Below are positions 17,375-30,195 of a DNA stretch of 64,000 nt, piece after piece; the first letter of the stretch is position 1, and every line of letters begins with the position of its first letter. Below the pieces are notes generated by a model, which saw nothing but the letters and a program-made list of their open reading frames with translations, searched no databases and had not been told where the DNA came from. Both the position numbers and the translations under genes were made by a program. This DNA comes from Rhodoferax potami (GTDB lineage: Bacteria; Pseudomonadota; Gammaproteobacteria; Burkholderiales; Burkholderiaceae_C). The DNA lies in the NCBI RefSeq assembly GCF_032193805.1, contig NZ_JAVBIK010000001.1, positions 620,001-684,000 on the forward strand, in the 5' to 3' direction.

Positions 17375-18271
17375 ATGAACGCTTCTAAAGGTCCGATCCG
17401 GGGCAGCATCGTAGCCCTTATCACTCCGATGCTTGACGACGGCTCCGTGGATTACCCCGCGCTGCGCAAACTCATCGATTGGCATATCGCCGAGGGCACC
17501 GATTGCATTGGCGTCGTGGGCACTACCGGTGAGTCCCCCACCGTCAGTGTTGAAGAACATTGCGAAATCATCCGTGTGTCGGTCGAGCAATCCGCCGGGC
17601 GCGTGCCGATCATGGCCGGTTGTGGCGGTAACTCCACCCGTGAAGCGATTGCCTTGGCCCGCTTTGCCAAGCAAGTCGGCGCAGACTGCCAACTGCAAGT
17701 CGTGCCCTACTACAACAAGCCGACCCAGGAAGGCCAGTTCCAGCACTTCAAGGCCATTGCAGAAGCTACTGGCGACCTGCCGATCGTGCTCTACAACGTG
17801 CCTGGTCGCTCGGTGGCCGATATGGCACACGACACCGTCTTGCGCCTGACACAGGTGCCCGGAATCGTGGGTATCAAAGAAGCAACCGGCAACATTGAGC
17901 GCGCCCAGTGGCTCATCAAAGATGCACCGAAAGAGTTTTCGATCTACAGCGGCGACGACCCGACCGCGGTGGCGCTGATGTTGTGCGGCGGCCACGGCAA
18001 CGTGAGCGTGACTGCCAACGTGGCACCGCGTCTCATGCATGAGCTCTGCAAGGCAGCTATTGCCGGAGACGTAGCACGCGCGATGGAAATCCAGATGAAA
18101 CTTTTGCCCGTCCACAAGACTCTATTCATTGAATCCAACCCGATTCCTGTGAAGTGGGCGGTTTCACGCATGGGGCTGTGCAAGCCTGCCCTGCGCTTGC
18201 CTTTGACACCGCTGACAGAAGCCAGCCAACCCGCCCTTGAAAAGGCCATGCAAACCGCTGGTCTGATCTAA
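17375..18271 (+). CDS. dapA: 4-hydroxy-tetrahydrodipicolinate synthase
   Basis: DapA condenses pyruvate with aspartate semialdehyde, the committed step to lysine and meso-diaminopimelate for peptidoglycan. The 298-residue protein shows [10 protein letters not shown], the catalytic tyrosine in [12 protein letters not shown], the Schiff-base lysine in [11 protein letters not shown] and the pyruvate-binding YSGDDPTA. An in-frame TTG at 17351 exists, but the ATG at 17375 ([15 protein letters not shown]) matches the usual N-terminus. It is followed 25 bp later by bamC, a conserved pairing (as dapA-bamC in E. coli). Confidence 0.96.
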   Translation: MNASKGPIRGSIVALITPMLDDGSVDYPALRKLIDWHIAEGTDCIGVVGTTGESPTVSVEEHCEIIRVSVEQSAGRVPIMAGCGGNSTREAIALARFAKQVGADCQLQVVPYYNKPTQEGQFQHFKAIAEATGDLPIVLYNVPGRSVADMAHDTVLRLTQVPGIVGIKEATGNIERAQWLIKDAPKEFSIYSGDDPTAVALMLCGGHGNVSVTANVAPRLMHELCKAAIAGDVARAMEIQMKLLPVHKTLFIESNPIPVKWAVSRMGLCKPALRLPLTPLTEASQPALEKAMQTAGLI

Positions 18272-18296
18272 GCGCGCTGCCATTTTTAGGATTTTT

Positions 18297-19376
18297 GTGA
18301 ATTCCATTTCTAAAGTTATTTTGCTTAGCGCGACGATTGGCTTGGGAGCCTGCACCGCGCTGGAAACAGACAAAGTGGACTACCGCTCTGCAGCAAAAGC
18401 CCCTCGCTTGGACGTTCCGCCCGATCTCACCCAGTTGAGCAAGGACACTCCTTACACCGTCGTAGGCGGGGCCGTTTCTGTGAATGCGGCCAAAACAACC
18501 CAGGCTGTGGCGGAAAAATCCGAGGTAGCGGCAATGGCGGTGGGCGACGTCAGAATCGAGCGCGCAGGCAACCAGCGCTGGCTGGTGGTGAACCGCCCGG
18601 CTGAAAAGCTGTGGGAGCCGGTGAAAGACTTCTGGCAAGAAAACGGTTTCTTGTTGGCGCTCGACCAAGACAAACTAGGGATCATGGAAACTGATTGGGC
18701 GGAAAACCGCGCCAAACTTCCACAAGATTTCATTCGCACAGCCTTGGGCAAGCTTTTGGACTCCTTTTATTCGACTCCTGAAAGAGACAAGTTCCGGACT
18801 CGATTGGAACGCGATAGCAGTGGCAACACAGAAATTTTCATCAGCCATAGGGGCATGGTGGAGGTTTACACAGCAGAGCGCTCCAACGAAACCGTGTGGC
18901 AACCGCGAGCAGCAGACCCTGAGCTTGAAGCTGAGTTTTTGCGTCGCTTGATGGTCAAGCTGGGAGTGTCGCAAGAACAATCCAAGGCACTGGTGGCCAA
19001 TAGCGTCACCAAACCAGTGGCTACCGTTACCAGCCTGAATGGACAGCCGGTTGTTCAACTGGACGAGGGCTTTGACCGGGCATGGCGCCGCACAGGACTC
19101 GCCTTGGACAGAACCGGCTTCACTGTGGAAGATCGTGACCGCAAACAAGGTGTCTACTTTGTTCGCTACCAGGAACTAACCTCCGACAAGGCCGAGCCCG
19201 GCTTTTTCAGCAAAATGTTCAATGGCACCAAAGCCAACGTCGCGCTCAAATACCAAATTGCGGTGCGCAGCGCAGGTGAAAAATCAACAATCAGCGTGCT
19301 GGATGCCAATGGCAACCCCGAGACCACCGCAGTTGCTCAAAAAATTGTGAAAGTCATCGCTGACGACATCAAATAA
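18297..19376 (+). CDS. bamC: Outer-membrane assembly lipoprotein BamC (NlpB)
   Basis: The 359-residue protein starts with GTG at 18297; its lipoprotein signal ends LGAC with the acyl cysteine at residue 19. The flexible N-terminal stretch YRSAAKAPRLDVPPDLTQ is the conserved BamC segment that contacts BamD. Two helix-grip domains follow, each starting with a rare-lipoprotein-like strand (QRWLVVNRPAEKLWEPVKDFW and GFDRAWRRTGLALDRTGF). It is an accessory part of the BAM complex that inserts outer-membrane beta-barrels. Its position right after dapA agrees with the identification. A bidirectional terminator follows. Confidence 0.92.
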   Translation: MNSISKVILLSATIGLGACTALETDKVDYRSAAKAPRLDVPPDLTQLSKDTPYTVVGGAVSVNAAKTTQAVAEKSEVAAMAVGDVRIERAGNQRWLVVNRPAEKLWEPVKDFWQENGFLLALDQDKLGIMETDWAENRAKLPQDFIRTALGKLLDSFYSTPERDKFRTRLERDSSGNTEIFISHRGMVEVYTAERSNETVWQPRAADPELEAEFLRRLMVKLGVSQEQSKALVANSVTKPVATVTSLNGQPVVQLDEGFDRAWRRTGLALDRTGFTVEDRDRKQGVYFVRYQELTSDKAEPGFFSKMFNGTKANVALKYQIAVRSAGEKSTISVLDANGNPETTAVAQKIVKVIADDIK

Positions 19377-19410
19377 GCGGAGTTGCATCGCTACGAGGCG
19401 ATGTACCGGC

Positions 19411-19442
19411 AAAAAAAAACCACCGAAAGGTGGTTTTTTTTC
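19411..19442. terminator. Bidirectional rho-independent terminator between bamC and a lipoprotein gene
   Basis: A run of nine A, CCACC, GAAA loop, GGTGG and at least nine T form an A-tract/stem/T-tract structure. It works in both directions, for bamC (plus, stop at 19376) and for the convergent small lipoprotein gene (minus, stop at 19456). Confidence 0.92.
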
Positions 19443-19455
19443 GTCTGCAAGCAGA

Positions 19456-19665
19456 TTATTGCTTGGCTGGCTCGGAAGCAGCAGCTGCAGGAGCAGTGGC
19501 TTCGGAAGCAGCAGCTGCAGGAGCAGCAGCTTCAGGAGCGGATGCAGCAGCAGCAGGAGCTTCAACAGCAGCGGGAGCAGCAGCAGCAGGAGCTTCTTCT
19601 TTCTTACCGCAAGCAGCCAGAGCAGCAGCAGCGATCAATGCTGCCAAAACGAGAGACTTGTTCAT
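19456..19665 (-). CDS. Small alanine-rich lipoprotein
   Basis: The 69-residue product begins MNKSLVLAALIAAAALAACGKK, a clear lipoprotein signal with the lipobox cysteine at residue 19. The mature part is almost entirely Ala, Pro, Glu and Ser (APAAAASE-type units), probably unstructured. A 24-bp sequence starting CGGAAGCAGCAG is directly repeated with a period of 30 bp (19473-19496 and 19503-19526), so repeat number may vary between strains. An in-frame start at 19761 would lose the signal peptide position and is rejected. No function can be assigned; it may be a periplasmic spacer-like or cell-envelope lipoprotein. Confidence 0.75.
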   Translation of the reverse strand: MNKSLVLAALIAAAALAACGKKEEAPAAAAPAAVEAPAAAASAPEAAAPAAAASEATAPAAAASEPAKQ

Positions 19666-19819
19666 TTTTAAAGACTTCAGTGAGTTAACGAAACAATTTC
19701 CGGAAATTGTCTGGATAGCGAACCACCCAGCCCTGACGTAAAGCATTCGGTCTCTTTCCATCAGAGCTTGAAATTATACAAGACCCAAAACAGTGCGTAC
19801 GGGTAAACCCTCTTGAACC

Positions 19820-20320
19820 TTAAAGTCCCAAAACGGAGGCCGGAAAACCGGGGGAGCTTTGACGGAAACACTCGTCTACCGATTCTTTCAAATTCAGTTT
19901 CGAGCGGGGCTCACGTGACCACACACCGACCGAACGCTCGGCATCACGGCGGTGCAAGAACCATGCGGGCCCCAATAATGCACTGGGCATTTCAGAGTCG
20001 TCAAGATGCTTAACCACCCTGCAATCCAAAAGGTGACCCCAAGTCACGCGCCACTGAACAAAGCGGGGGTGCAGCAGAGTGACCTGGTTGTAACGCTTCG
20101 CAATCATGGTCAACCGTCGCCCGGGCTTGACCCATCGCTGGAGAGATTCGATAACCGCTTTTTCGCGCAACGGCCAATCCGCAAAATCAACATCGACCCA
20201 GACCATCTGGCTCCAGCCTTCCAGGCCAGCAAGGTCAATGCCTTGCCGGACGGCCTCTGCGAACTCAGAGGGGCCTAGAAACGCACCCTCACCTGGCCAC
20301 GTTGTCTCATTGGTCGACAT
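19820..20320 (-). CDS. Conserved hypothetical protein downstream of roxA
   Basis: The ATG at 20320 lies within the last codons of roxA (14-bp overlap) and opens a 166-residue frame, MSTNETTWPGEGAFLGPSEF, with no signal peptide or membrane segment. It is rich in Trp (WSQMVWVDVDFADWPL, FVQWRVTWGHLLDC, GPAWFLHRRD) and Arg. I do not recognise a named domain. The mix of conserved-looking Trp and His suggests a soluble globular protein. The overlap implies coupled translation with the L16 hydroxylase gene, so a related role is possible but unproven. Confidence 0.7.
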   Translation of the reverse strand: MSTNETTWPGEGAFLGPSEFAEAVRQGIDLAGLEGWSQMVWVDVDFADWPLREKAVIESLQRWVKPGRRLTMIAKRYNQVTLLHPRFVQWRVTWGHLLDCRVVKHLDDSEMPSALLGPAWFLHRRDAERSVGVWSREPRSKLNLKESVDECFRQSSPGFPASVLGL

Positions 20321-21437
20321 GCAACCATCCGGCATCGCACCAGTCCTGCACCAGGCTGATAGCCCCCTCACTCAAACGACGTACTTCTTTCGCGTCCAGC
20401 TGGCGCTTATCGGCCAACTGCCGCATCAATTGCGCGTCGCGACCTGCCGCATTAAAACTCTCACCGTTGATAAAAACATGATGCGCGTCGTAGAGCATAC
20501 GGGTGCGGCGATCCAAGCGGATGGCACCCGCGACGTCTTGGCCCTCGCCATCGAACCATACGTTGGCCTTCGGTTCACTCAAATATTCACCCAGTGCACG
20601 GGCGATGGCTTTAGGGTCCTTCAGCGCTGACTGCACTGCAGCCTGAGCGAACTCCAGCATGGCGGATGGCAACTCAGCGTGGGCTTGTACTGCCGCTTGT
20701 TTGGGGTCGGTGTAAAGGGTTGCCGGCAAGTCATCCATCACTTGCTCAGCAATGCGTTGCAAAACCTCTTGCGCCAACTCTGCCTGAGAAGGAGAACGGA
20801 AGCCGATGGAATAGGTCATGCATTCCCCCTCCGCAATACCGTCGTGGGCGTATTTGGGCGGGAGGTACAACATATCGCCGGGTTCGAGCACGAACTCTTC
20901 TTCCGGCTCGAAATTGGCTAGGATTTTGAGCGGCATGTCAGGCACCAACGACAGGTCTTTCTGCCGCCCTATGCGCCAACGACGACGACCATGCGCCTGC
21001 AACAGAAAAACGTCATAGCTATCAAAGTGGGGGCCCACGCCGCCTTGGTCTGTGGCGTAGCTGATCATCAAATCGTCCAGGCGCGCATCCGGCACAAAAC
21101 GGAACTGATTGATCAAGCCATGCACTCGCTCATCATGCGAATCTACCCCCTGCACTAGCAAGGTCCAACCCGCTTGCTTGAGCGGCGGCAGGGCCTTCCG
21201 GGCAAAAGGCCCGTGTTTGAATTTCCATGCATCCCCTTCGCCGGGAGCACCCTGCACCACCAAACGCGACTCTACGTCTTCTTGCGCCGCCAGCTCCAAC
21301 AGCTCGATACGCTCCAGCAATGGAGAAAATCCGGGAATAGCTTGACGGATCACCAGCGGCTTCTTTTGCCAGTAGCGCTGCATGAAGGTTTCCGGGCTGA
21401 TACCGCCGAGCAGCTGGAGAGGGGTTTGAATTTTCAT
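20307..21437 (-). CDS. roxA: Ribosomal protein L16 arginine hydroxylase, JmjC/cupin 2-oxoglutarate oxygenase (RoxA/YcfD)
   Basis: The 376-residue protein starts at 21437 (MKIQTPLQLLGGISPETFMQRYW). It has the opening QRYWQKKPLVIRQA, the iron-binding HxD in GVGPHFDSYDVFLLQAHGRRRW, the distal His in LPPKYAHDGIAEG, and a C-terminal winged-helix-like region (RRLSEGAISLVQDW). YcfD family members hydroxylate an arginine of ribosomal protein L16 using iron, O2 and 2-oxoglutarate. A longer frame upstream to 21728 runs antisense through slyD and is a shadow. The start lies only 16 bp from the divergent slyD-like start. Confidence 0.9.
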   Translation of the reverse strand: MKIQTPLQLLGGISPETFMQRYWQKKPLVIRQAIPGFSPLLERIELLELAAQEDVESRLVVQGAPGEGDAWKFKHGPFARKALPPLKQAGWTLLVQGVDSHDERVHGLINQFRFVPDARLDDLMISYATDQGGVGPHFDSYDVFLLQAHGRRRWRIGRQKDLSLVPDMPLKILANFEPEEEFVLEPGDMLYLPPKYAHDGIAEGECMTYSIGFRSPSQAELAQEVLQRIAEQVMDDLPATLYTDPKQAAVQAHAELPSAMLEFAQAAVQSALKDPKAIARALGEYLSEPKANVWFDGEGQDVAGAIRLDRRTRMLYDAHHVFINGESFNAAGRDAQLMRQLADKRQLDAKEVRRLSEGAISLVQDWCDAGWLHVDQ

Positions 21438-21453
21438 GGGAGAATTTTGCCTT

Positions 21454-21987
21454 ATGGAAATCACTACACAATGCGTCGTTGCCCTCACATGGACGCTGAA
21501 AGACACACTGGGCGAAGAACTGGACGTTTTGGACGAGCCGGTTGAGTTTTTATTGGGCGGCAACGACTTGCTGCCCCCCATCGAAGCTGCGCTGCAAGGC
21601 CACGTAGCGGGCGATAAAGTGCAATTGCAAATCGAGCCGGAAGAGGCTTTCGGCGATTTCAATGACCAGCTGATTTTCCTGGAGCCGCGCGGCCTGTTCC
21701 CCGCAGAACTGCAAGAAGGCCTGACCATGGAGGGTTATGCATTACCCGCAGGCTGCAACCCGGACGCCCCCAAAGACGCGCTCTACACCATCACAGATAT
21801 TTACCCCGAACACGTGGTGCTGGATGGCAACCACCCCCTGGCGGGGATCGCCATCCGTATTCAACTCAAAGTAGAGTCAGTCCGGGAAGCCACTGAAGAA
21901 GAAATCGGCTCTGGCACCTTGGGTACCGGGTTCTTCCGGGTCCAGCGCTTGCACGAGCAAGCCCCCGGAAACGATCACCTGCACTAA
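21454..21987 (+). CDS. slyD: FKBP-type peptidyl-prolyl isomerase, SlyD-like
   Basis: The 177-residue protein from the ATG at 21454 (MEITTQCVVALTWTLKDTLG) has the split FKBP domain with the insert-in-flap: GGNDLLPPIEAALQGHVAGDKVQLQIEPEEAFGD, then the flap region and PLAGIAIRIQLKVESVREAT, where SlyD has NHPLAGxxL. It would catalyse cis-trans prolyl isomerisation and act as a holdase. The histidine- and cysteine-rich metal-binding tail of enterobacterial SlyD is missing; only a short HEQAPGNDHLH remains, so a role in nickel handling is doubtful. It is divergent from roxA and ends 5 bp from the convergent dut stop. Confidence 0.85.
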   Translation: MEITTQCVVALTWTLKDTLGEELDVLDEPVEFLLGGNDLLPPIEAALQGHVAGDKVQLQIEPEEAFGDFNDQLIFLEPRGLFPAELQEGLTMEGYALPAGCNPDAPKDALYTITDIYPEHVVLDGNHPLAGIAIRIQLKVESVREATEEEIGSGTLGTGFFRVQRLHEQAPGNDHLH

Positions 21988-21992
21988 GCCGA

Positions 21993-22439
21993 TCAGGCCT
22001 TTCCGGTGGAGCCGTAGCCGCCCTCCCCGCGCTGCGACGCGGGGAATTCGGTCACCACATTGAACTGGGCTTGCACCACCGGCACGATCATCAACTGCGC
22101 AATGCGCTCCATCGGCTCGATGGTGAACGGCACTTCGCTGCGGTTCCAGGCGCTCACCATGAGCTGACCTTGGTAATCGCTGTCAATCAAACCCACCAGA
22201 TTGCCCAGCACGATGCCATGTTTATGCCCCAGCCCGGAGCGGGGCAGAATCAACGCCGCATACGCTGGGTCTTCGAGATAAATTGCCATGCCGGTAGGTA
22301 CCAGTTGCCATGCATTGGGAGCCAGGGTTAGCGGTGCGTCCAGGCAAGCGCGCAAATCCAAGCCAGCACTGCCCGGGGTGGCATAGGTCGGCAAATTGTT
22401 TTGCAAGCGGGGATCGATGATCTTGACGTCGATTTTCAT
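21993..22439 (-). CDS. dut: Deoxyuridine 5'-triphosphate nucleotidohydrolase
   Basis: The 148-residue trimeric dUTPase contains all five motifs: [32 protein letters not shown] with the catalytic aspartate, [10 protein letters not shown] and the C-terminal [12 protein letters not shown] that closes over the nucleotide. It converts dUTP to dUMP and pyrophosphate, keeping uracil out of DNA and supplying dTMP synthesis. It lies 18 bp after coaBC on the same strand, the coaBC-dut order common in proteobacteria. Confidence 0.96.
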   Translation of the reverse strand: MKIDVKIIDPRLQNNLPTYATPGSAGLDLRACLDAPLTLAPNAWQLVPTGMAIYLEDPAYAALILPRSGLGHKHGIVLGNLVGLIDSDYQGQLMVSAWNRSEVPFTIEPMERIAQLMIVPVVQAQFNVVTEFPASQRGEGGYGSTGKA

Positions 22440-22457
22440 GATGTTCCGTGTGAAAGA

Positions 22458-25460
<3,003 letters not shown>

Positions 25461-25461
<1 letters not shown>

Positions 25462-26315
25462 TGAAGCTTTGCGATTTTGAGATCGGCCTCGATCGTCCCT
25501 TTTTCCTGATCGCCGGAACCTGCTCCATCGAGGGCTTGGAAATGTCCATCGAAGTGGCGGGGCAACTCAAAGAGGCATGCGCCAGCTTGGGCATCCCCTT
25601 GATTTACAAGGGCTCGTTCGACAAGGCCAACCGCTCATCGGGCACCAGCAAGCGTGGTGTCGGCTTGGATGCCGGACTGAAAATTCTGGACGAAGTACGC
25701 CGCCAACTGCAATTGCCCATCTTGACCGATGTGCATGACGAGTCGCATATCGCCGAAGTCGCCAGCGTGGTGGATGTGTTGCAAACACCCGCGTTCTTGT
25801 GCCGTCAAACTGACTTCATCCGTGCAGTTGCCCAATGCGGCAAGCCGGTGAACATCAAAAAGGGGCAATTCCTTGCCCCTTGGGACATGAAGAATGTGAT
25901 CGATAAAGCCCGTGCTGCTGCGGAAGAAGTCGGCCTCTCTCCTGACCGCTTCCTGGCTTGCGAGCGCGGTGTGAGCTTTGGCTACAACAACTTGGTGGCG
26001 GACATGACCAGCTTGGCCGAGATGCGGAAGTCAGGCGCCCCAGTGGTTTTCGACGTGACCCACTCTGTGCAAAAGCCTGGCGGCTTGGGCGGCAGCAGTG
26101 GTGGCGCGCGTGACATGGTGCCTGTGTTGGCACGCGCCGGTGTGGCTGCCGGTGTGGCAGGACTCTTTATGGAGACTCATCCACGCCCCGCAGAAGCTTG
26201 GTCTGACGGCCCCAATGCCGTGCCACTGCGCCATATGAAAGCGTTGTTGGAAACTTTGGTCGCACTGGATTCCGTAACCAAAAAAACCCCGTTGCTGGAA
26301 GACAACTTCCAGTAA
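25461..26315 (+). CDS. kdsA: 3-deoxy-8-phosphooctulonate (KDO-8-P) synthase
   Basis: The 284-residue protein condenses phosphoenolpyruvate with arabinose 5-phosphate for the lipopolysaccharide inner core. Diagnostic segments are [74 protein letters not shown] and [17 protein letters not shown]. The cysteine in AGTCSIEG and the SFDKANRSS loop are family hallmarks. Its start overlaps the pyrG stop and eno follows, the pyrG-kdsA-eno order typical of beta- and gammaproteobacteria. Confidence 0.97.
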
Positions 26316-26362
26316 TCGGCGGCAAGATGGGATTTGACGTTTTTTTGTTTGTGTGTTTTTGA

Positions 26363-27661
<1,299 letters not shown>

Positions 27662-27687
27662 GCCTCTCCATCGACCGAACCACTGCC

Positions 27688-27963
27688 ATGGGTAACCGCT
27701 GGGTCCCTGTCATGTTGATTGCACTGCTGCTGATCCTGCATGGTCAGCTGTGGTTCGGTCGTGGAAGCATTCCGGACGTCGCTCGACTGTCCAAACAACT
27801 AGAAGAACAAAAACAGCTCAACGCGCAGGCACTCCAAGCCAATGAGCGCCTCGAAGCTGAAATCCACGACCTGAAAGAAGGCCTGGAAATAGTCGAAGAG
27901 AAAGCACGCTCTGAATTGGGCATGGTGAAGGCGAACGAGATTTACGTTCAGATTGCCCGCTGA
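27688..27963 (+). CDS. ftsB: Cell division protein FtsB (septum formation initiator)
   Basis: The 91-residue protein has one N-terminal membrane helix (WVPVMLIALLLILHGQLWFG) and then a periplasmic coiled coil, QLEEQKQLNAQALQANERLEAEI, ending with ARSELGMVKANEIYVQI, the conserved FtsB motif with its acidic and glycine residues. FtsB joins FtsL and FtsQ in the divisome and helps activate septal peptidoglycan synthesis. Its place directly after eno is conserved in proteobacteria. Confidence 0.92.
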   Translation: MGNRWVPVMLIALLLILHGQLWFGRGSIPDVARLSKQLEEQKQLNAQALQANERLEAEIHDLKEGLEIVEEKARSELGMVKANEIYVQIAR

Positions 27964-27974
27964 GCTCGATAGCC

Positions 27975-28607
27975 ATGGGTATGAAAATAGCGATTCTCGG
28001 CGCAGAATCGACCGGCAAAAGTACCCTCGCGCACGATTTGACGCTCGCGCTCCAAGCCGCCGGCACCCAAGCAGTTACTGTCTCAGAATATTTGCGCGAA
28101 TGGTGTGATCTGCACCAAAGAACACCCCGCCCCGACGAACAAGCAGGCATTGCCATGGAGCAAACACGCCGTGTTGCCGCGCCCCATGGGGTGGCCGTGG
28201 TTTGTGACACCACGGCCATGATGACGGCCATTTACAGCGATGTGCTTTTCCAAGACATGAGCCTCTACACCGAAGCTCTCGCGGACCTGCGCACCTACTC
28301 GCATGTTCTGGTCATGGGTCTGGACTTGCCTTGGGTGGAAGATGGCTACCAACGCGACAGCCCTGCAGGGCAACAGCGGGTCCATCAGCGCCTGCAAACG
28401 GTCTTGCAGGAACACGACATTGCCTATTCGATGGTATGGGGCAAAGGCTCCTTGCGGCTCAAGGCTGCCTTGCGTATCGTGTTGCCCGACCAGATGGAAG
28501 ACGAGCGCCAGGCCGCCGAGCAATACGCACGTTGGCTTGGCCAATGTGAGAAGTGTTCCGACGCGGCCTGTGAACACAGCCTCTTCAGGTCTTTGCTAGG
28601 CCGCTAG
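27975..28607 (+). CDS. Small P-loop ATPase/nucleotide kinase (NadR-kinase-like AAA)
   Basis: The 210-residue protein starts at 27975, or possibly at the ATG six bases later. Its Walker A is GAESTGKSTLAHDL, like the ribosylnicotinamide-kinase domain of NadR and related AAA_28 proteins; VVCDTTAMMTAIYSDVLF gives the Walker B-like and base-binding strand. A C-terminal CEKCSDAACEHSLF, with three cysteines and a histidine, could bind metal. The substrate is not known. It trails the ftsB group by 11 bp, and its TAG stop overlaps the TAG of the convergent hslO gene within a palindromic CTAG. Confidence 0.75.
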   Translation: MGMKIAILGAESTGKSTLAHDLTLALQAAGTQAVTVSEYLREWCDLHQRTPRPDEQAGIAMEQTRRVAAPHGVAVVCDTTAMMTAIYSDVLFQDMSLYTEALADLRTYSHVLVMGLDLPWVEDGYQRDSPAGQQRVHQRLQTVLQEHDIAYSMVWGKGSLRLKAALRIVLPDQMEDERQAAEQYARWLGQCEKCSDAACEHSLFRSLLGR

Positions 28608-29593
28608 TGGGTGCCTGAAGGCCCCTGCTGCAATTGGACCGCATCGGTGAACAACTGAGCAGCATCCACCGGGTCAAACCGGTACTGCACACCGCAGAAC
28701 TCGCAAGCGACTTCGATATCGCTACGTTCCGCCAAAATGCTGGCAGCCTCTTCGCGCCCGAGACCGACGATCATTTTGCCCACACGCTCACGGCTGCAAT
28801 TGCAGCTAAAACGCGGCGCAGTCTCGCCCACCAAGGGTTCAAACCGGGTCAAAGGCTCTTCCCAAAAAAGACGTCGAAGAATTGTGTCGACATCCAGCTC
28901 CAGTAACTCTTCACTTTTCAGGCTCTTGGCCAGAATGGAAATGCGGTTGTAGTGCTCGTTCAGGCCGATTTCATCCTCGTTCTCTTTGGACACCATGCTG
29001 CCTGAGAGATTCCCCTCCCCTTGCATCGGCAAGCGCTGGATCAGCAGACCCGCCGCCACCTTGTCGTTGGCGGCCAATACCAGCGTGGTATCCAACTGCT
29101 CGCTTTGCAGCATGTAGTGCTCCAAGACCTCGCTGATGCGCTCTAACGGCTTGCCACTGTCATCAAACAAGGGCACGACACCCTGGTAAGGCTGTTGACC
29201 AGGAAACTTGGTGGTGGGGTCCAGGGTAATCGCACAACGCCCTTCGTTTTGCGCGTTCACCATCTGGCTCAACAGCATGTCAGGAGCAATGTCTCCCGCA
29301 ATAGTGGCGGTAGAGCGAACCTTGAAGTCAGGCTGGATCTCGGTGACCGCCAGCTTGACCGGGCCATCACCAAAAATTTGCAGGACGAGCGCACCGTCAA
29401 ACTTGATGTTGGACTGCATCAAGGTCGCCGCTGCCGTAATCTCACCTAACAGGCTTTGCACGGGCTCCGGGTAGGCGCCATGCTCCGTGCTGGAAGCGCG
29501 TCGCCGCAAAATCTCTTGCCAGGTGTCCGTCAGACGCACGATGGCGCCCCGAACCGGTAAGCCATCAAATAAAAACTTGTGCAGTTCAGACAT
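28604..29593 (-). CDS. hslO: Redox-regulated chaperone Hsp33
   Basis: The 329-residue protein begins MSELHKFLFDGLPVRGAIVRL and shows the Hsp33 fold, including SNIKFDGALVLQIFGDGPVKLAV. The zinc-binding redox switch near the C-terminus has the four cysteines as CNC (FSCNCSRERV) and CEFC (VACEFCGVQY). On oxidation, zinc is lost and the protein becomes a holdase for unfolded proteins. The gene is slightly longer than E. coli Hsp33 (292). It follows a gamma carbonic anhydrase gene but a terminator separates them. Confidence 0.94.
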   Translation of the reverse strand: MSELHKFLFDGLPVRGAIVRLTDTWQEILRRRASSTEHGAYPEPVQSLLGEITAAATLMQSNIKFDGALVLQIFGDGPVKLAVTEIQPDFKVRSTATIAGDIAPDMLLSQMVNAQNEGRCAITLDPTTKFPGQQPYQGVVPLFDDSGKPLERISEVLEHYMLQSEQLDTTLVLAANDKVAAGLLIQRLPMQGEGNLSGSMVSKENEDEIGLNEHYNRISILAKSLKSEELLELDVDTILRRLFWEEPLTRFEPLVGETAPRFSCNCSRERVGKMIVGLGREEAASILAERSDIEVACEFCGVQYRFDPVDAAQLFTDAVQLQQGPSGTH

Positions 29594-29604
29594 GCACCTT
29601 CTCC

Positions 29605-29629
29605 AAAAAAAACAGGCCCCTTGCGGGGC
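29605..29629 (-). terminator. Rho-independent terminator between gamma carbonic anhydrase and hslO
   Basis: On the minus strand GCCCC-GCAA-GGGGC is followed by CTG and eight T. It lies between the carbonic anhydrase stop at 29636 and the hslO start at 29593, so hslO probably needs its own promoter, or read-through. Confidence 0.85.
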
Positions 29630-29635
29630 GGATAA

Positions 29636-30160
29636 CTAAGCGATTTTCTTCAGGCCGGACCTGAAGCGTCGCGCGTTTTCAACGTAATGCTTGGCACTGG
29701 CGACCAACGCTTGTTGCTGTGCTTCGGTCAACTCCCGCACGGCTTTGGCAGGACTGCCGATGATCATGCTGCCGTCAGGAAATTCTTTTCCCTCGGTAAC
29801 CAAAGCACCCGCACCCACCAAACAGCCTTTGCCGATGCGAGCACCGTTAAGGACCACCGCACCGATACCGATCAAAGAGCCATCACCGATAGTGCAACCA
29901 TGCAACATGACTTGATGCCCCACCGTGACGTTGTCGCCAATGGTCAAAGGCTTGCCCATGTCTGCATGCAGCACGCTGGCGTCCTGGATATTGGTTCCTG
30001 CACCGATGCGGATCGTTTCCGTGTCTCCGCGCACTACGGCTCCGAACCATATATTGGCATCTGCGCCAATTTCAACAGCGCCCATGACTTCGGCGCTGTC
30101 TGCGATCCAAACACCCTCAGAAAGCTGAGGCGCTATGCCATCAAGTTCATAAACCGCCAT
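29636..30160 (-). CDS. Gamma-class carbonic anhydrase-like hexapeptide protein
   Basis: The 174-residue protein ([21 protein letters not shown]) is a left-handed beta-helix of hexapeptide repeats. [19 protein letters not shown], the histidines in SVLHADMG and [11 protein letters not shown], and the [10 protein letters not shown] end match the YrdA/CaiE/PaaY gamma-carbonic-anhydrase group. The three zinc-binding histidines (one plus two in GHQVMLHG) are present. An in-frame GTG at 30172 is less likely than the ATG at 30160. Whether it hydrates CO2 is not certain for this subgroup. It diverges from the ferritin-like gene. Confidence 0.88.
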   Translation of the reverse strand: MAVYELDGIAPQLSEGVWIADSAEVMGAVEIGADANIWFGAVVRGDTETIRIGAGTNIQDASVLHADMGKPLTIGDNVTVGHQVMLHGCTIGDGSLIGIGAVVLNGARIGKGCLVGAGALVTEGKEFPDGSMIIGSPAKAVRELTEAQQQALVASAKHYVENARRFRSGLKKIA

Positions 30161-30195
30161 CAGAGTCCCCACAGCGCAAAACTAGAATTGTAAGG

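Noticed and set aside
19456..19620. Possible CRISPR-like or satellite array
   Set aside because: The repeats are codon repeats for an Ala-rich lipoprotein with only two 30-bp units; no spacers.
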